Source: Alienimonas chondri
GTDB taxonomy: Bacteria; Planctomycetota; Planctomycetia; Planctomycetales; Planctomycetaceae
Reading direction: 5' to 3'
Length of the DNA stretch: 40,953 nucleotides
Assembly: GCF_013036045.1 (NCBI RefSeq)
Contig: NZ_WTPX01000029.1
Location: forward strand, 1-40,953
A program made the translations under genes and the position numbers. This document shows, piece by piece, positions 24,653 through 32,537 of the stretch. The first letter of the stretch is position 1. The number at the start of each line of letters is the position of its first letter. The notes beneath the pieces are model-generated. The model was not told the origin of the DNA. It worked only from the letters and a program-made list of their open reading frames with translations, and ran no database searches.

Positions 24653-26104
24653 TCAGGTCGAGTAGGCGGTCATGCCGTGCTCGGAGATATCCAGGCCGCG
24701 TTCTTCGTCCTCGGCGCTGACCCGCAGGAAGCCGATCATCTTCAGACCGAAGAACAGCACGTACATCGTGGCGAACGCCCAGATCGCGTAGCAAATCAAG
24801 CCGGTGATCTGTGCTCCCCACGTGCCGTACTGCTCGCCAGCATCGTTGAGGCCGTAGGTAGCGAAGATGGGGATCGCCAGCAGGCCCCACATGCCGCAGA
24901 CGCCGTGGACCGGGAAGGCGCCGACGGGGTCGTCGATCTTCAACTTGTCCATCGCGATGATCGCCGCGACGACCAAGGCGCCGGCGACGGCGCCGATGAT
25001 CAGGGCCGAGCTGTTGGTCACCCCGTCGCAGTTCGCGGTGATGCCGACCAGGCCGCCGAGCATGCCGTTCAGCCCCATCGAGAGGTCCGGCTTGCCGAAC
25101 ATCCCCCAGCTGACGAACGTCGCCACGACGGCGCCGGCGGAGGCGGCGAGCAGCGTGTTGACCGCGATGATCGAGACGGCGTCGGTGTTCTCGCTGCCGT
25201 AGATCGCCAGCTGCGAACCCGGGTTAAATCCGAACCAGCCGATCAGCAGGATGAACGTTCCCAGCGTAGCCAGCGGCAAGCTGTGGCCCGGCGCGGCGAT
25301 CGGCTTGCCGTCCGGCGTGTATCGACCCAGACGGGGGCCGAGGACTAAAGCGCCTGCCAGGCCGGCGAAGCCGCCGACCATGTGCACCACGCCGCAGCCC
25401 GCGAAGTCGTAGAAGCCCGCTTGCTCCAGAAACCCGCCGCCCCATTTCCAGTACCCGCTGATCGGATAAACGAGGCCGGTCAGGATGGCGGAGTAGACAA
25501 GGTAGGCGCCGAACTTCATTCGACCGGCGACGGCGCCGGCGACGATCGTCGCGGCGGTCGCGGCGAAGGCGACCTGGAACAGGAAGTCGATCTGCGGGTT
25601 CAGCGTGCCGGCGCCCGGGGCGGTCGTCGCATCCATCCCGACGGCGATCTTGCCGACGTACCCGTCCGCGATCAGGCCTTCGTCACCCGGATACATCAGG
25701 TTGAACCCGATGAGGTAGAACAGCAGCACGCCGACGCCGAGGTCCAAGGCGTTCTTAAAGAGAATGTTGACCGTGTGCTTCGACGGACAGAAGCCCGCCA
25801 CCACCATGGCGAAGCCAGCCTGCATGAACAGCACCAGCACGGCGCAGAAGAACAGGAACAGGTTGTCGATCGTGTAGCCGACCTGGGCGTCGACGTCGGC
25901 CGCGGTCGCGACGATCGGCGGAGCGGGTTCTTCCGTCACCGGATCTTCAGGGGCGGCCAGATCTTCCTCGACGATCTCCAACGTCGGATCGGCCTCGGCC
26001 ATGCCGTCGTCCTGCGCGTAGGCGGAGGACGGCGCCGTGCACAGCAGTGCGGCGAACAGGAGCGGGAGCCAGGCCCCCGGGCGGGTGGTGGAAAGTGACG
26101 TCAT
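24653..26104 (-). CDS. amt: Ammonium transporter, Amt family
   Basis: Inner-membrane channel for ammonium/ammonia, 483 aa. The N-terminus has a cleavable signal peptide (LLFAALLCTAPSSAYA, cut about residue 30), as in other Gram-negative Amt proteins. An unusually long acidic, Pro-rich segment (about 31-65) then precedes TM1 (NLFLFFCAVLVLFMQAGFAM). Conserved sites are D233 (FYDFAGCGVVHM), the pore twin histidines H241 and H400 (FPVHGVCGMWG), and GWFGFNPGS. Eleven TMs are expected. No glnK/PII gene is adjacent. It has its own terminator, and a hairpin-bearing gap separates it from the porin gene upstream. Confidence 0.94.
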   Translation of the reverse strand: MTSLSTTRPGAWLPLLFAALLCTAPSSAYAQDDGMAEADPTLEIVEEDLAAPEDPVTEEPAPPIVATAADVDAQVGYTIDNLFLFFCAVLVLFMQAGFAMVVAGFCPSKHTVNILFKNALDLGVGVLLFYLIGFNLMYPGDEGLIADGYVGKIAVGMDATTAPGAGTLNPQIDFLFQVAFAATAATIVAGAVAGRMKFGAYLVYSAILTGLVYPISGYWKWGGGFLEQAGFYDFAGCGVVHMVGGFAGLAGALVLGPRLGRYTPDGKPIAAPGHSLPLATLGTFILLIGWFGFNPGSQLAIYGSENTDAVSIIAVNTLLAASAGAVVATFVSWGMFGKPDLSMGLNGMLGGLVGITANCDGVTNSSALIIGAVAGALVVAAIIAMDKLKIDDPVGAFPVHGVCGMWGLLAIPIFATYGLNDAGEQYGTWGAQITGLICYAIWAFATMYVLFFGLKMIGFLRVSAEDEERGLDISEHGMTAYST

Positions 26105-26320
26105 CGCGAGTCGAAGCGAGCGGCGGGGAAGAGAGGCGGGAAGGCCGGGCGGCGGCAGCTCACGGATCGAATCACGAGAGCGCCACAGCGGCGAGCCAGA
26201 TTGTGGATCAGCTGAGCATGCGTCGCGAGCGTCTCACAACGGAGGTTTGGCAATTCCCGGGGATTTCCGTGGCGAATTCGCCCAAAACCCGATCGCCGCG
26301 TGTTCGGGTGCCTCTTGTTG

Positions 26321-26334
26321 GTGCATTGATGCAC
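26321..26334. promoter_or_regulatory. Palindrome GTGCAT-TG-ATGCAC upstream of amt
   Basis: A perfect 6-2-6 inverted repeat about 217-230 bp upstream of the amt start. The half-site TGCA/GTGC resembles the outer bases of NtrC sites (TGCAC-N-GTGCA), but the spacing is too short for the classic consensus. It may be an operator for nitrogen control; this is speculative. Confidence 0.3.
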
Positions 26335-26393
26335 TTTGTGTGAGCAATGCTGCGTGGGCGGGCAGGCGCCGGTGCCTACTGTCTGCGCAAACA

Positions 26394-26433
26394 GAAACGC
26401 CGCCGTTCGCCCGGAGGCGAACGACGGCGTTTC
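26394..26433. terminator. Long hairpin in the porin-amt gap
   Basis: GAAACGCCG/CGTTCGCC pairs with GGCGAACG/CGGCGTTTC over about 18 bp with one mismatch and a 4-nt loop. The outer AAA/TTT ends suit a terminator. It is about 255 bp past the porin stop, so it is a backup terminator or an insulator for amt. Confidence 0.65.
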
Positions 26434-26662
26434 CTGGCCGCCGACTGACGGGTCCGTCCTGGACACCGCGACTCACGCCCGAGGGCGATCGTTGCGGGGT
26501 TTCAGCCGGTCGGGATGTCGGGGCCGTAGCTTGTGGACCTCAGCTCGAAGAGCGTCGGTCCGATGCTGTTCTTATCGGTCAGCCGACTGGGCGAACTTCA
26601 CCCTGCCGGCGACCGAACTCCTCAAACTTCCGTACTTGTCGTCTCCGTCCCTGCTGACTCGT

Positions 26663-26681
26663 CCCCGGCAAGGCGCCGGGG
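26663..26681 (-). terminator. Hairpin directly after the porin stop
   Basis: CCCCGGC (26663-26669) pairs with GCCGGGG (26675-26681) around a 5-nt loop, 6 bp beyond the porin stop codon. There is no T-run on the minus strand, so it may act as an mRNA 3' stabiliser rather than an intrinsic terminator. Confidence 0.5.
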
Positions 26682-26687
26682 AGGGGA

Positions 26688-28115
26688 TCAGAAGGTCAGG
26701 ATGGCATCGACGCCGAAGATGCCCTGATCGACGACCGCGGTGCCGTCGCCGATGGCGGCGTAGCCGGCGGCCGAGCCGAACTGGTAGCGGTACTCGGGAC
26801 GAATCACGAGGTTGGCCGTCGGGCGAATGTTCACGCCGCCGGTGACTTCGTAGATGCTCTCGCCGTCCACCTTGAGCCATTCGGCGCGACCGCCGACCGC
26901 CAGGCAGTCGTTGATCGTGTAGAACAGGTAGTTGTTGGCGCCGTAGTACTGGAAGTCCACGCCGCCGCGGTTGACGTCGTAGTAGTCCGACTGGAACACG
27001 TAGTTCCAGTCGTCGTCCATCTGCCAGTCGGCGACGATGCTGTGGGTGTAGCCTTCGCCGATGGTGCCGAGGTCGCCCCAGGTGTTGATGTAGGTCAGCG
27101 TGATGCTGTCGGTCAGCGCGACGCTGGCTCCGCCCAGGTAGTTCGACCCGTCGCTGTTGTCGCCGTCGTTGAAGTCTTCGAAGCCGGTGTCCCAGCCGAA
27201 GGTGTAGCCGTTGTACAGCGTGAGGTCGTCGGACGCTTGGTAGGTCGTCAGCACGCCGGTGTGCGTGAACGCCTCCGCGTTGTACATCGTGAGGGCGTGG
27301 CTGTAGAAGAAGTTATCCGGAGCGGTAACGACTTCGTAGCCGAGCAGCGTGTAGAAGTGACCGGCGATGACGCTGAAGTCGCCGTAGGCGGCCTCGGCGT
27401 ACAACTGCGGAATCGCGAAGCCGTAGGCGCCGCGGTTGAAGAAGTTGTTGGGGTTCGCCTGGTTGTCGAACGTGTTCGGCGGGTTGCCGAACGACTGGGT
27501 GTCGCCGGCGTCCAGGCCGTACATGAAGTCGGCGCGGTAACCGAGGTCCCAACCGTTGGACCCGTCGGCGACGTCTTCGATGTAGACCCAGCTCTGGTGG
27601 TTGGCGAACTGGTCCGGCCGGTTGTTGAACTGGCCGGTCGACTTGTTGTGGTAGCCGAACTGAACCCAGCCGCCGATCACCGGGCCGCCTTCGTCGCCGC
27701 ACAGGCCGCCGTCGCAACCCACGGCACAGCCGTCGTCGCAAACGGTATCGCAGCCGGTGTCGCAGCAGCTGCCCAGATCCAGGCAGCTGAGGTCGAGGCA
27801 GTCGGTCAGGCGCCACGGATCGCCGAGGTTGCAGCAGTCGGTGCCGCAACCGTCGCAGCCGTCGGCGCAACCGGCGTCGCAGCAGCTACCGACGACGGAG
27901 CCGCAGCCGACGGCGCCGTGGGTCAGGGCATCGTAGTTGGAGGTGCAGCCTGAGGGGGCGGCGCAAACCGGATCGCAACCGCCCGGGGCGGCGCAAACGG
28001 GGGCGCAGTCCTGGGCCATCGCCGAGGTCGTTCCGGAGAGCAGCAGGCCGAATCCGCCGGCCCACGCCCACCGGCGACCGGCCCGCCAAAGGGCGGTGTC
28101 GCTAAGGCGCAACAT
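26688..28115 (-). CDS. Outer-membrane beta-barrel porin with a cysteine-rich N-terminal domain
   Basis: 475 aa. A signal peptide (TM-like WAWAGGFGLLLSGTTSAMA, cut about residue 35) is followed by 22 cysteines between residues 37 and 139 (repeats such as CDAGCADGCDGCGTDCC), with Asp/Gly-rich spacers. From about 145 the protein is a barrel of the putative beta-barrel porin-2 type: GGWVQFGYHNKSTGQFNN, SWVYIEDVADGSNGWDLGYR, VIAGHFYTLLGYEVV, and a C-terminal aromatic strand ending GVDAILTF. Only one cysteine is in the barrel. The start at ATG 28113-28115 is fixed by AGGAG six bases upstream. It probably lets small solutes through the outer membrane. The Cys-rich part may be cross-linked by disulfides in the periplasm, or anchor to the cell wall. 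Confidence 0.85.
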   Translation of the reverse strand: MLRLSDTALWRAGRRWAWAGGFGLLLSGTTSAMAQDCAPVCAAPGGCDPVCAAPSGCTSNYDALTHGAVGCGSVVGSCCDAGCADGCDGCGTDCCNLGDPWRLTDCLDLSCLDLGSCCDTGCDTVCDDGCAVGCDGGLCGDEGGPVIGGWVQFGYHNKSTGQFNNRPDQFANHQSWVYIEDVADGSNGWDLGYRADFMYGLDAGDTQSFGNPPNTFDNQANPNNFFNRGAYGFAIPQLYAEAAYGDFSVIAGHFYTLLGYEVVTAPDNFFYSHALTMYNAEAFTHTGVLTTYQASDDLTLYNGYTFGWDTGFEDFNDGDNSDGSNYLGGASVALTDSITLTYINTWGDLGTIGEGYTHSIVADWQMDDDWNYVFQSDYYDVNRGGVDFQYYGANNYLFYTINDCLAVGGRAEWLKVDGESIYEVTGGVNIRPTANLVIRPEYRYQFGSAAGYAAIGDGTAVVDQGIFGVDAILTF

Positions 28116-28121
28116 AAAAAA

Positions 28122-28126
28122 CTCCT
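28122..28126 (-). promoter_or_regulatory. Strong ribosome binding site of the porin gene
   Basis: AGGAG on the minus strand, six bases (all T) before the ATG. It is among the clearest Shine-Dalgarno sites in the window and suggests high expression. Confidence 0.8.
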
Positions 28127-28410
28127 AAAGGTGAAGGGTCGTCCGTGACCGCCGTGGGCCTCCATGACCGACGGCGTTCCGGCGTCGTTCGAGTGCGGGT
28201 CGACGCAGGAGTGGGGGACGGCCGCCCGCACGCCTTGGCGCGGTGGTGCGGGCGTTCCCCCTCGCAATACATCGGCGCCGCAGGCCGCCCGACCCTTTAT
28301 CTCTCCCAAGAAAAAGGGACCGAAAATTCCATTTCTCGGTCGAGGACCTCAGAACCCCACCTATTCGCGCCCGAATTCGCCGTCGAAAAATCGAATTCCG
28401 CTTGCGGTCC
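28127..28410. promoter_or_regulatory. Upstream control region of the porin gene
   Basis: Noncoding and clearly AT-richer than the window average between about 28300 and 28440. It contains two CGAATTC copies at 28372-28378 and 28392-28398, exactly 20 bp apart (two helical turns), about 260-285 bp upstream of the start. They may be binding sites for a regulator. No gene is seen. Confidence 0.45.
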
Positions 28411-28440
28411 CGAAAAAGGATGGATCAGTCCGCTTTTTCG
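28411..28440 (-). terminator. Terminator of the ftsY gene
   Basis: CGAAAAAGGA and TCCGCTTTTTCG are inverted around a short loop. On the minus strand the stem ends in a T-rich arm (CCTTTTTCG), five bases past the ftsY stop codon. The symmetrical A/T arms could serve either strand. Confidence 0.7.
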
Positions 28441-28445
28441 CCGCG

Positions 28446-29393
28446 TCAGATCTCCAAGGCCCGCACGAACTTCTCCGGCTCGAACACCGCGAGATCCCCC
28501 AGCCCCTCGCCGAGACCCACGAATTTGACGGGAATGCTCATGCGACGGCGAATCGGGATGACGACGCCGCCCTTGGCGCTGCCGTCGAGTTTGCTCAGCA
28601 CGATGCCCGTACAGCCGGCGGCTTCGGAGAACTTCTCCGCCTGACTCAGTCCGTTCTGCCCGGTGGTGGCGTCGATCACCAACAGACTCTCGTGCGGCGC
28701 CCCGTCGATCTGCTTGCCGACGACCCGGCGGATCTTCCCCAGTTCGTTCATCAGGTTGGTTTGCGTCTGCAGCCGACCGGCGGTGTCGAGGATCAGCACG
28801 TCCGCCCCGAGTTCCTTGGCCCGCGCGGCGCCGCGGTGGGCGACGCTCGCCGGGTCGCTGTTCGCCTCGCCGGTGACGATCTCGCAGCCGATCCGACCGG
28901 CCCACATCGTCAGTTGCTCCACCGCGGCGGCGCGAAAAGTGTCGCCGGCGGATAGCACCACGGACTGCCCCGCGTCGGTCAGCAGCTTCGCCAGCTTCGC
29001 GATCGAGGTGGTCTTCCCCACGCCGTTCACGCCGGAGACCAGGATGACCGTCGGTCCGTCCGGGTTGAGGTTCAGCCGGGTCAGCGGATCCGCGTTCTCC
29101 TCTTCGCCCCCCTCCGCGCGGTCCTCGCCGGAGAGCAGGTCGCGGAGCTTCGCATTGACGGTCTCCGCGATCGCCTGCGGGTCGACCGTGCGCCCGAGGT
29201 GCTGCTTGCGCAGCTCCGCGACGATCTCGTCGGCGGCCTCGACGCCCATATCGCTGCGGATCAGGCGCCCTTCGAACTCCTCCAGCATTTCCTCGTCGAG
29301 GATCGCGCCGGCTTTGAACAGATCGCGCACGTCGGTGTTGAGCACCTGACGGGTCTTCTGCAGACCGGACTTAAACTTCTCGAACAGGGCCAT
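28446..29393 (-). CDS. ftsY: Signal recognition particle receptor FtsY
   Basis: SRP GTPase receptor that docks ribosome-SRP complexes at the inner membrane for cotranslational insertion. 315 aa, with a short N-region (MALFEKFKSGLQKTRQ) instead of the long acidic A domain of E. coli. The helical N domain is about 10-90. The G domain has the P-loop GVNGVGKTTS (121-130), DTFRAAAVEQL (151-161), DTAGR (203-207), SKLDG (267-271, Ser replacing the usual Thr) and GLGEGLGDLAVFEPEKFVRAL at the end. The start is ATG 29391-29393. It is downstream of the rhamnulokinase gene with an inverted repeat between them. Confidence 0.95.
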   Translation of the reverse strand: MALFEKFKSGLQKTRQVLNTDVRDLFKAGAILDEEMLEEFEGRLIRSDMGVEAADEIVAELRKQHLGRTVDPQAIAETVNAKLRDLLSGEDRAEGGEEENADPLTRLNLNPDGPTVILVSGVNGVGKTTSIAKLAKLLTDAGQSVVLSAGDTFRAAAVEQLTMWAGRIGCEIVTGEANSDPASVAHRGAARAKELGADVLILDTAGRLQTQTNLMNELGKIRRVVGKQIDGAPHESLLVIDATTGQNGLSQAEKFSEAAGCTGIVLSKLDGSAKGGVVIPIRRRMSIPVKFVGLGEGLGDLAVFEPEKFVRALEI

Positions 29394-29405
29394 CGGGGCG
29401 GGCGT

Positions 29406-29459
29406 CGCTAGCGGTTTTGCGGGCGCTTAGGATGTCCAGGCGCCGCAAAACCGCAAGCG
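29406..29459. repeat. Long intergenic inverted repeat, CGCTTGCGGTTTTGCGG family
   Basis: Left part 29406-29426 and right part 29440-29459 pair over about 20 bp with one mismatch and one bulge around a 13-nt loop. It shares the core GCGGTTT(T)GCG with the element at 9793-9846. It fills the gap between rhamnulokinase and ftsY, ending one base from the rhamnulokinase stop. Confidence 0.82.
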
Positions 29460-29460
29460 G

Positions 29461-30996
29461 TCAGGCTCGATCGGAGAGTTTCCGCAGCCGCGTTTTCGCG
29501 GCGGCCCAGTCGTCGTCGGCGTTCGGCTCGAATCGCGTCACCTCTTCACTACGTCGCACGACGGCCCGCAGCTCGGCGAGCGAATCGATCTCGAACGCCG
29601 CCCGCATCTGCATGAGGACGTTGCCCAACGCCGTCGCCTCGACCGGCCCGGCCAACACCGGGACTCCGCAGGCGTTGGCGGTCAGTTGGTTCAGCAGACC
29701 GTTCCGGCAGCCGCCGCCCATCACGTGCACCACCTGCGGGCGCTCGCCGGTGAGGTCCGCGAGGGTCTCCAGCACCGCGGCGTAGCGGAGGGCGAGGCTG
29801 TCCAGGCAGCAGCGCACCATCGCCGCGATGTCCTCCGGCTCCGGCTGCCCGGTCTCGCGGCAGTAGCCCACGATCTCCGCGGCCATGTCCGTCGGGGCGA
29901 GGAACCGGGGATCGTCCGGGTCGATGAGGCTCACCAGTCCTTCGGCGGCGGCCGCCCGGCGGGTCAGTTCGGCGTAGTCCAAGTCGTCGCCGCCCCGGGC
30001 GAACGACCGCCGCACGCCCTGCACCAACCATAAGCCCATTACGTTCTTCAACAGGCGGTTCGTGCCGTCGACGCCGCCCTCGTTGGTGACGTTCGCCGCG
30101 AGCGCCTGCTCGCCCAGGACGGGCCCCTGCGTTTCGATCCCCACCAGAGACCAAGTGCCGCTGGAGATGTAGGCCCAATCGGCGTGGCCGGTGCGTTCGG
30201 TCGGCGCCGCGGCGACGGCGCTGCCGGTGTCGTGCGTGGCGGGGGCGACGATTTTCACGCTTTCCGGCAGGCCGGTTTGCTGCGACAGCGAGGGGAACAG
30301 CGTGCCCAGCTCCGTACCCGGCGCCGCGATCGGGCCGAAGATGCGATCCGGCAGATCGAGCTTCGCGATCAGGTCGCGGTTCCAATCGCGGGTCTTCGGA
30401 TCGACTAGCTGCGTGGTGGTCGCGTTGGTGAACTCGACGGCCTCCGACCCGCACAGGCAGCGGTGGAACCAGTCCGGCATGAGGACCAGCCGCGTCGCCG
30501 CGGCGAGCAATTCCGGATGATCCCGCCGCGTCGCCCGCAGTTGGTACAGCGAGTTGAACGGCAGGAATTGAATCCCGGTGCCGGCGAAGATCTCCTCGCG
30601 CGGCACGTCGGCGAACGCTTCGTCGAAGGCGTTCTCGGTGCGGGCGTCGCGGTAGTTCCACGGCAGACCGAGGGCCTCGCCAGTTTCGCTTAGCAGGACG
30701 TAATCGACGCCCCAAGTATCCACGCCGATGCTGACGACCTCCCCGCTGTACCGCGTGCCGGCCTTCGTCAGCCCGATGACGATCTCTTTCCACAGCGCCG
30801 GCAGATCCCATCGCAGGGACAGCGCCCCGTCGGGACCGGGAATCGCGACGGGACCGTTCGGGAAGCGATGGACCTCTTCCAGCGCCACCGTCCCGCCCTC
30901 GCCGCTCGCTTCGGAGGTCGGGGGCGTGAAGCGACCGGCGATCACGCGGCCGCTTTCGGCTCCCAGATCGACGGCAAGGAAGACGGGATCGGGCAT
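29461..30996 (-). CDS. rhaB: Rhamnulokinase, FGGY sugar-kinase family
   Basis: Phosphorylates L-rhamnulose (possibly L-fuculose) with ATP, making the substrate for a class II aldolase. The ATG at 30994-30996 (MPDPVFLAVDLGAESGRV) gives 511 aa. The actin-like phosphate motif DLGAESGRV (10-18), WDLPALWKEI, SIGVDTWGVDYVLL (91-99 core), LPFNSLYQL and MPDWFHRCLCG are all rhamnulokinase-like. The likely catalytic Asp is in THDTGSAVAAAP. The second half has YISSGTWSLVGIE, GTNRLLKNVMGLWLVQ and VMGGGCRNGLLNQLTANA. An ATG 12 codons upstream is a less likely start. Its divergent neighbour is dodecin. Confidence 0.9.
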   Translation of the reverse strand: MPDPVFLAVDLGAESGRVIAGRFTPPTSEASGEGGTVALEEVHRFPNGPVAIPGPDGALSLRWDLPALWKEIVIGLTKAGTRYSGEVVSIGVDTWGVDYVLLSETGEALGLPWNYRDARTENAFDEAFADVPREEIFAGTGIQFLPFNSLYQLRATRRDHPELLAAATRLVLMPDWFHRCLCGSEAVEFTNATTTQLVDPKTRDWNRDLIAKLDLPDRIFGPIAAPGTELGTLFPSLSQQTGLPESVKIVAPATHDTGSAVAAAPTERTGHADWAYISSGTWSLVGIETQGPVLGEQALAANVTNEGGVDGTNRLLKNVMGLWLVQGVRRSFARGGDDLDYAELTRRAAAAEGLVSLIDPDDPRFLAPTDMAAEIVGYCRETGQPEPEDIAAMVRCCLDSLALRYAAVLETLADLTGERPQVVHVMGGGCRNGLLNQLTANACGVPVLAGPVEATALGNVLMQMRAAFEIDSLAELRAVVRRSEEVTRFEPNADDDWAAAKTRLRKLSDRA

Positions 30997-31132
30997 CGGG
31001 GGAGCAATCCGATTGAGCAAAACGTGGGGCATTCAGGGATAGGGGTCGGCCCGGTGAGCACGACGCCGTCCGGTTCTACACTCCTCGGGCACGCAATTCC
31101 TTTCCACCCCTCCCCCAACCGCCCCGCCCGCC
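30997..31132. promoter_or_regulatory. Divergent control region, rhamnulokinase / dodecin-msrPQ
   Basis: 136 bp between divergent starts, so both promoters should lie here. I could not assign clear promoter boxes or an operator. Confidence 0.4.
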
Positions 31133-31348
31133 GTGAGCGACCACGTCTACAAGAAGCTCGAACTCGTCGGCTCCTCCGAGACCAGCATCGAGGACGCCAT
31201 TCAGAACGCCGTCAACCGCTGCGGCCAGACCATCAAGGACATGCGTTGGTTCGAAGTGGTCGAGACCCGCGGCCACCTCGAGGACGGCAAGGTGCAGCAC
31301 TATCAGGTGACGATCAAAGTCGGCTTCACCATCGCCGAAAGTCGCTGA
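31133..31348 (+). CDS. Dodecin (flavin-binding storage protein)
   Basis: 71 aa from GTG 31133. It matches the dodecin family over its whole length: [40 protein letters not shown], then [20 protein letters not shown] and KVGFTIAE. W39 is the tryptophan that stacks on paired flavins, and Q58 ([10 protein letters not shown]) the glutamine that holds the ring. Dodecins assemble into hollow 12-mers that store or buffer riboflavin/FMN. It is 121 bp upstream of msrP on the same strand, so a link to the flavoprotein encoded there is possible. Confidence 0.93.
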   Translation: MSDHVYKKLELVGSSETSIEDAIQNAVNRCGQTIKDMRWFEVVETRGHLEDGKVQHYQVTIKVGFTIAESR

Positions 31349-31469
31349 ACGACAGCGCGGCCGGCCGTCGGCCCGGCTTGTCGGCGGGGGGGCGACCCCC
31401 TAGAAGGGACGCCGACCGTGATCGGGACGTCTCCGTTCCGATCGCCCGCCCTCTCGCCCGCTGCCCGCC

Positions 31470-32537
31470 GTGTCCCACGATCACGACGCCGATCCGGTCA
31501 CGCCGTATCCGGTGTATTTGAATCGGCGCCGGCTGCTGCAAGCCGGCGTGCTGGCCGGCAGCGCCGCGGCCACCGCGGGGCTGTACCGCCTCGGGACGAA
31601 CGGCGCCGCGGACGGCGACCTCGGGGCGGAGACGGAGAAGCTCGCCGGGTTGGATCGATCCGTCACGGAAACGCCGGAGGCTCCATCAACTCCCGCCACA
31701 GCCGGCGAGGAGCCGGAACCGCCGCCCGAAGAACCCGCGGAACTGACCGACGCCGAGCGGGCCGAACGCGGCTTCACGGTCGACGAGCCGCTGACCGAGC
31801 GCGTCGCCGCGCTGACTTATAATAACTTCTACGAGTTCACGACCGATAAGGCCGGCGTCGCGACGGTCGCGGCCGACTTCAAGACCGACGACTGGACGCT
31901 GGAAGTCGGCGGTTTGGTCGAGGAATCCCGCACCTTCACGCTGCCGCAGCTCAAAGCGCTGGCACCGTTGGAGGAGCGTATCTATCGGATGCGCTGCGTC
32001 GAGGCGTGGAGCATGGTGCTGCCGTGGGCCGGCATCCCCCTGTCCGCGTTGTTGGACGCCGTCCGCCCGACCGCCGCCGCGAAGTACGTCGCCTTTGAAA
32101 CGTTTTACGCCCCGGAGCGGATGCCGGGGCAGAGGACGAACGTGCTGGATTGGCCGTACGTCGAAGGGTTGATGCTCTCGGAGGCGCAGCATCCGCTCAC
32201 GTTGTTGGCGCTGGGGCTGTACGGCCGGGAGCTCGCCCCGCAGAACGGGGCGCCGGTGCGGTTGGTCGTGCCGTGGAAATACGGCTTCAAAGGGATCAAA
32301 TCGATTGTGAAGGTCACGCTGACGGATACGCAGCCGATCGCCACCTGGAACGAAGCGGCGCCGAACGAATATGGGTTCCTCGCCAACGTGAATCCGAACG
32401 TCGACCATCCGCGGTGGAGTCAGGCGACCGAGCGACGGATCGGCCTGCCGGGCCGACGGCCGACGCTGATGTTCAACGGGTACGCCGATCAGGTCGCCCA
32501 CCTTTATAACGGCATCGACCTGACGGAGATGTTTTGA
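31470..32537 (+). CDS. msrP: Periplasmic methionine-sulfoxide reductase, molybdopterin subunit MsrP
   Basis: Reduces oxidised methionines in envelope proteins using a molybdopterin cofactor. 355 aa from GTG 31470. A Tat signal ([20 protein letters not shown], about 17-36) directs export. The sulfite-oxidase fold begins near [13 protein letters not shown] (115-127), a clear MsrP/YedY motif. C176 in [11 protein letters not shown] ligates molybdenum. [22 protein letters not shown] and the [15 protein letters not shown] motif complete the family signature. Odd: a Pro/Glu-rich linker (about 66-95) separates the signal from the catalytic domain. The stop overlaps the TTG start of the next gene (TTGA), implying translational coupling. 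Confidence 0.94.
   Translation: MSHDHDADPVTPYPVYLNRRRLLQAGVLAGSAAATAGLYRLGTNGAADGDLGAETEKLAGLDRSVTETPEAPSTPATAGEEPEPPPEEPAELTDAERAERGFTVDEPLTERVAALTYNNFYEFTTDKAGVATVAADFKTDDWTLEVGGLVEESRTFTLPQLKALAPLEERIYRMRCVEAWSMVLPWAGIPLSALLDAVRPTAAAKYVAFETFYAPERMPGQRTNVLDWPYVEGLMLSEAQHPLTLLALGLYGRELAPQNGAPVRLVVPWKYGFKGIKSIVKVTLTDTQPIATWNEAAPNEYGFLANVNPNVDHPRWSQATERRIGLPGRRPTLMFNGYADQVAHLYNGIDLTEMF

Larger units (their letters stand above)
26105..26687. other. Noncoding gap between the porin and amt genes
   Basis: 583 bp with no convincing gene on either strand. It holds two hairpins (26663-26681 and 26394-26433) that probably end porin transcription, and the amt promoter region with a 14-bp palindrome at 26321-26334. 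A search by eye for sigma-54 type -24/-12 elements on the minus strand found only off-spaced candidates. Confidence 0.65.

Noticed and set aside
26105-26400. Sigma-54 type -24/-12 promoter for amt
   Set aside because: The best candidates (GGCACC...TGCC and GGCACC...CGCG on the minus strand) have the GG and GC one base too far apart.
26101-26466. Possible small gene upstream of amt on the minus strand
   Set aside because: It spans a long hairpin and a palindrome, has no ribosome binding site, and its product resembles no family.
23097-31032. Microcompartment shell genes near the aldolase and rhamnulokinase
   Set aside because: No protein of BMC-H or BMC-P size or pattern was found in this interval. 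The nearby small proteins are a zinc ribbon, a BON-like protein and dodecin.
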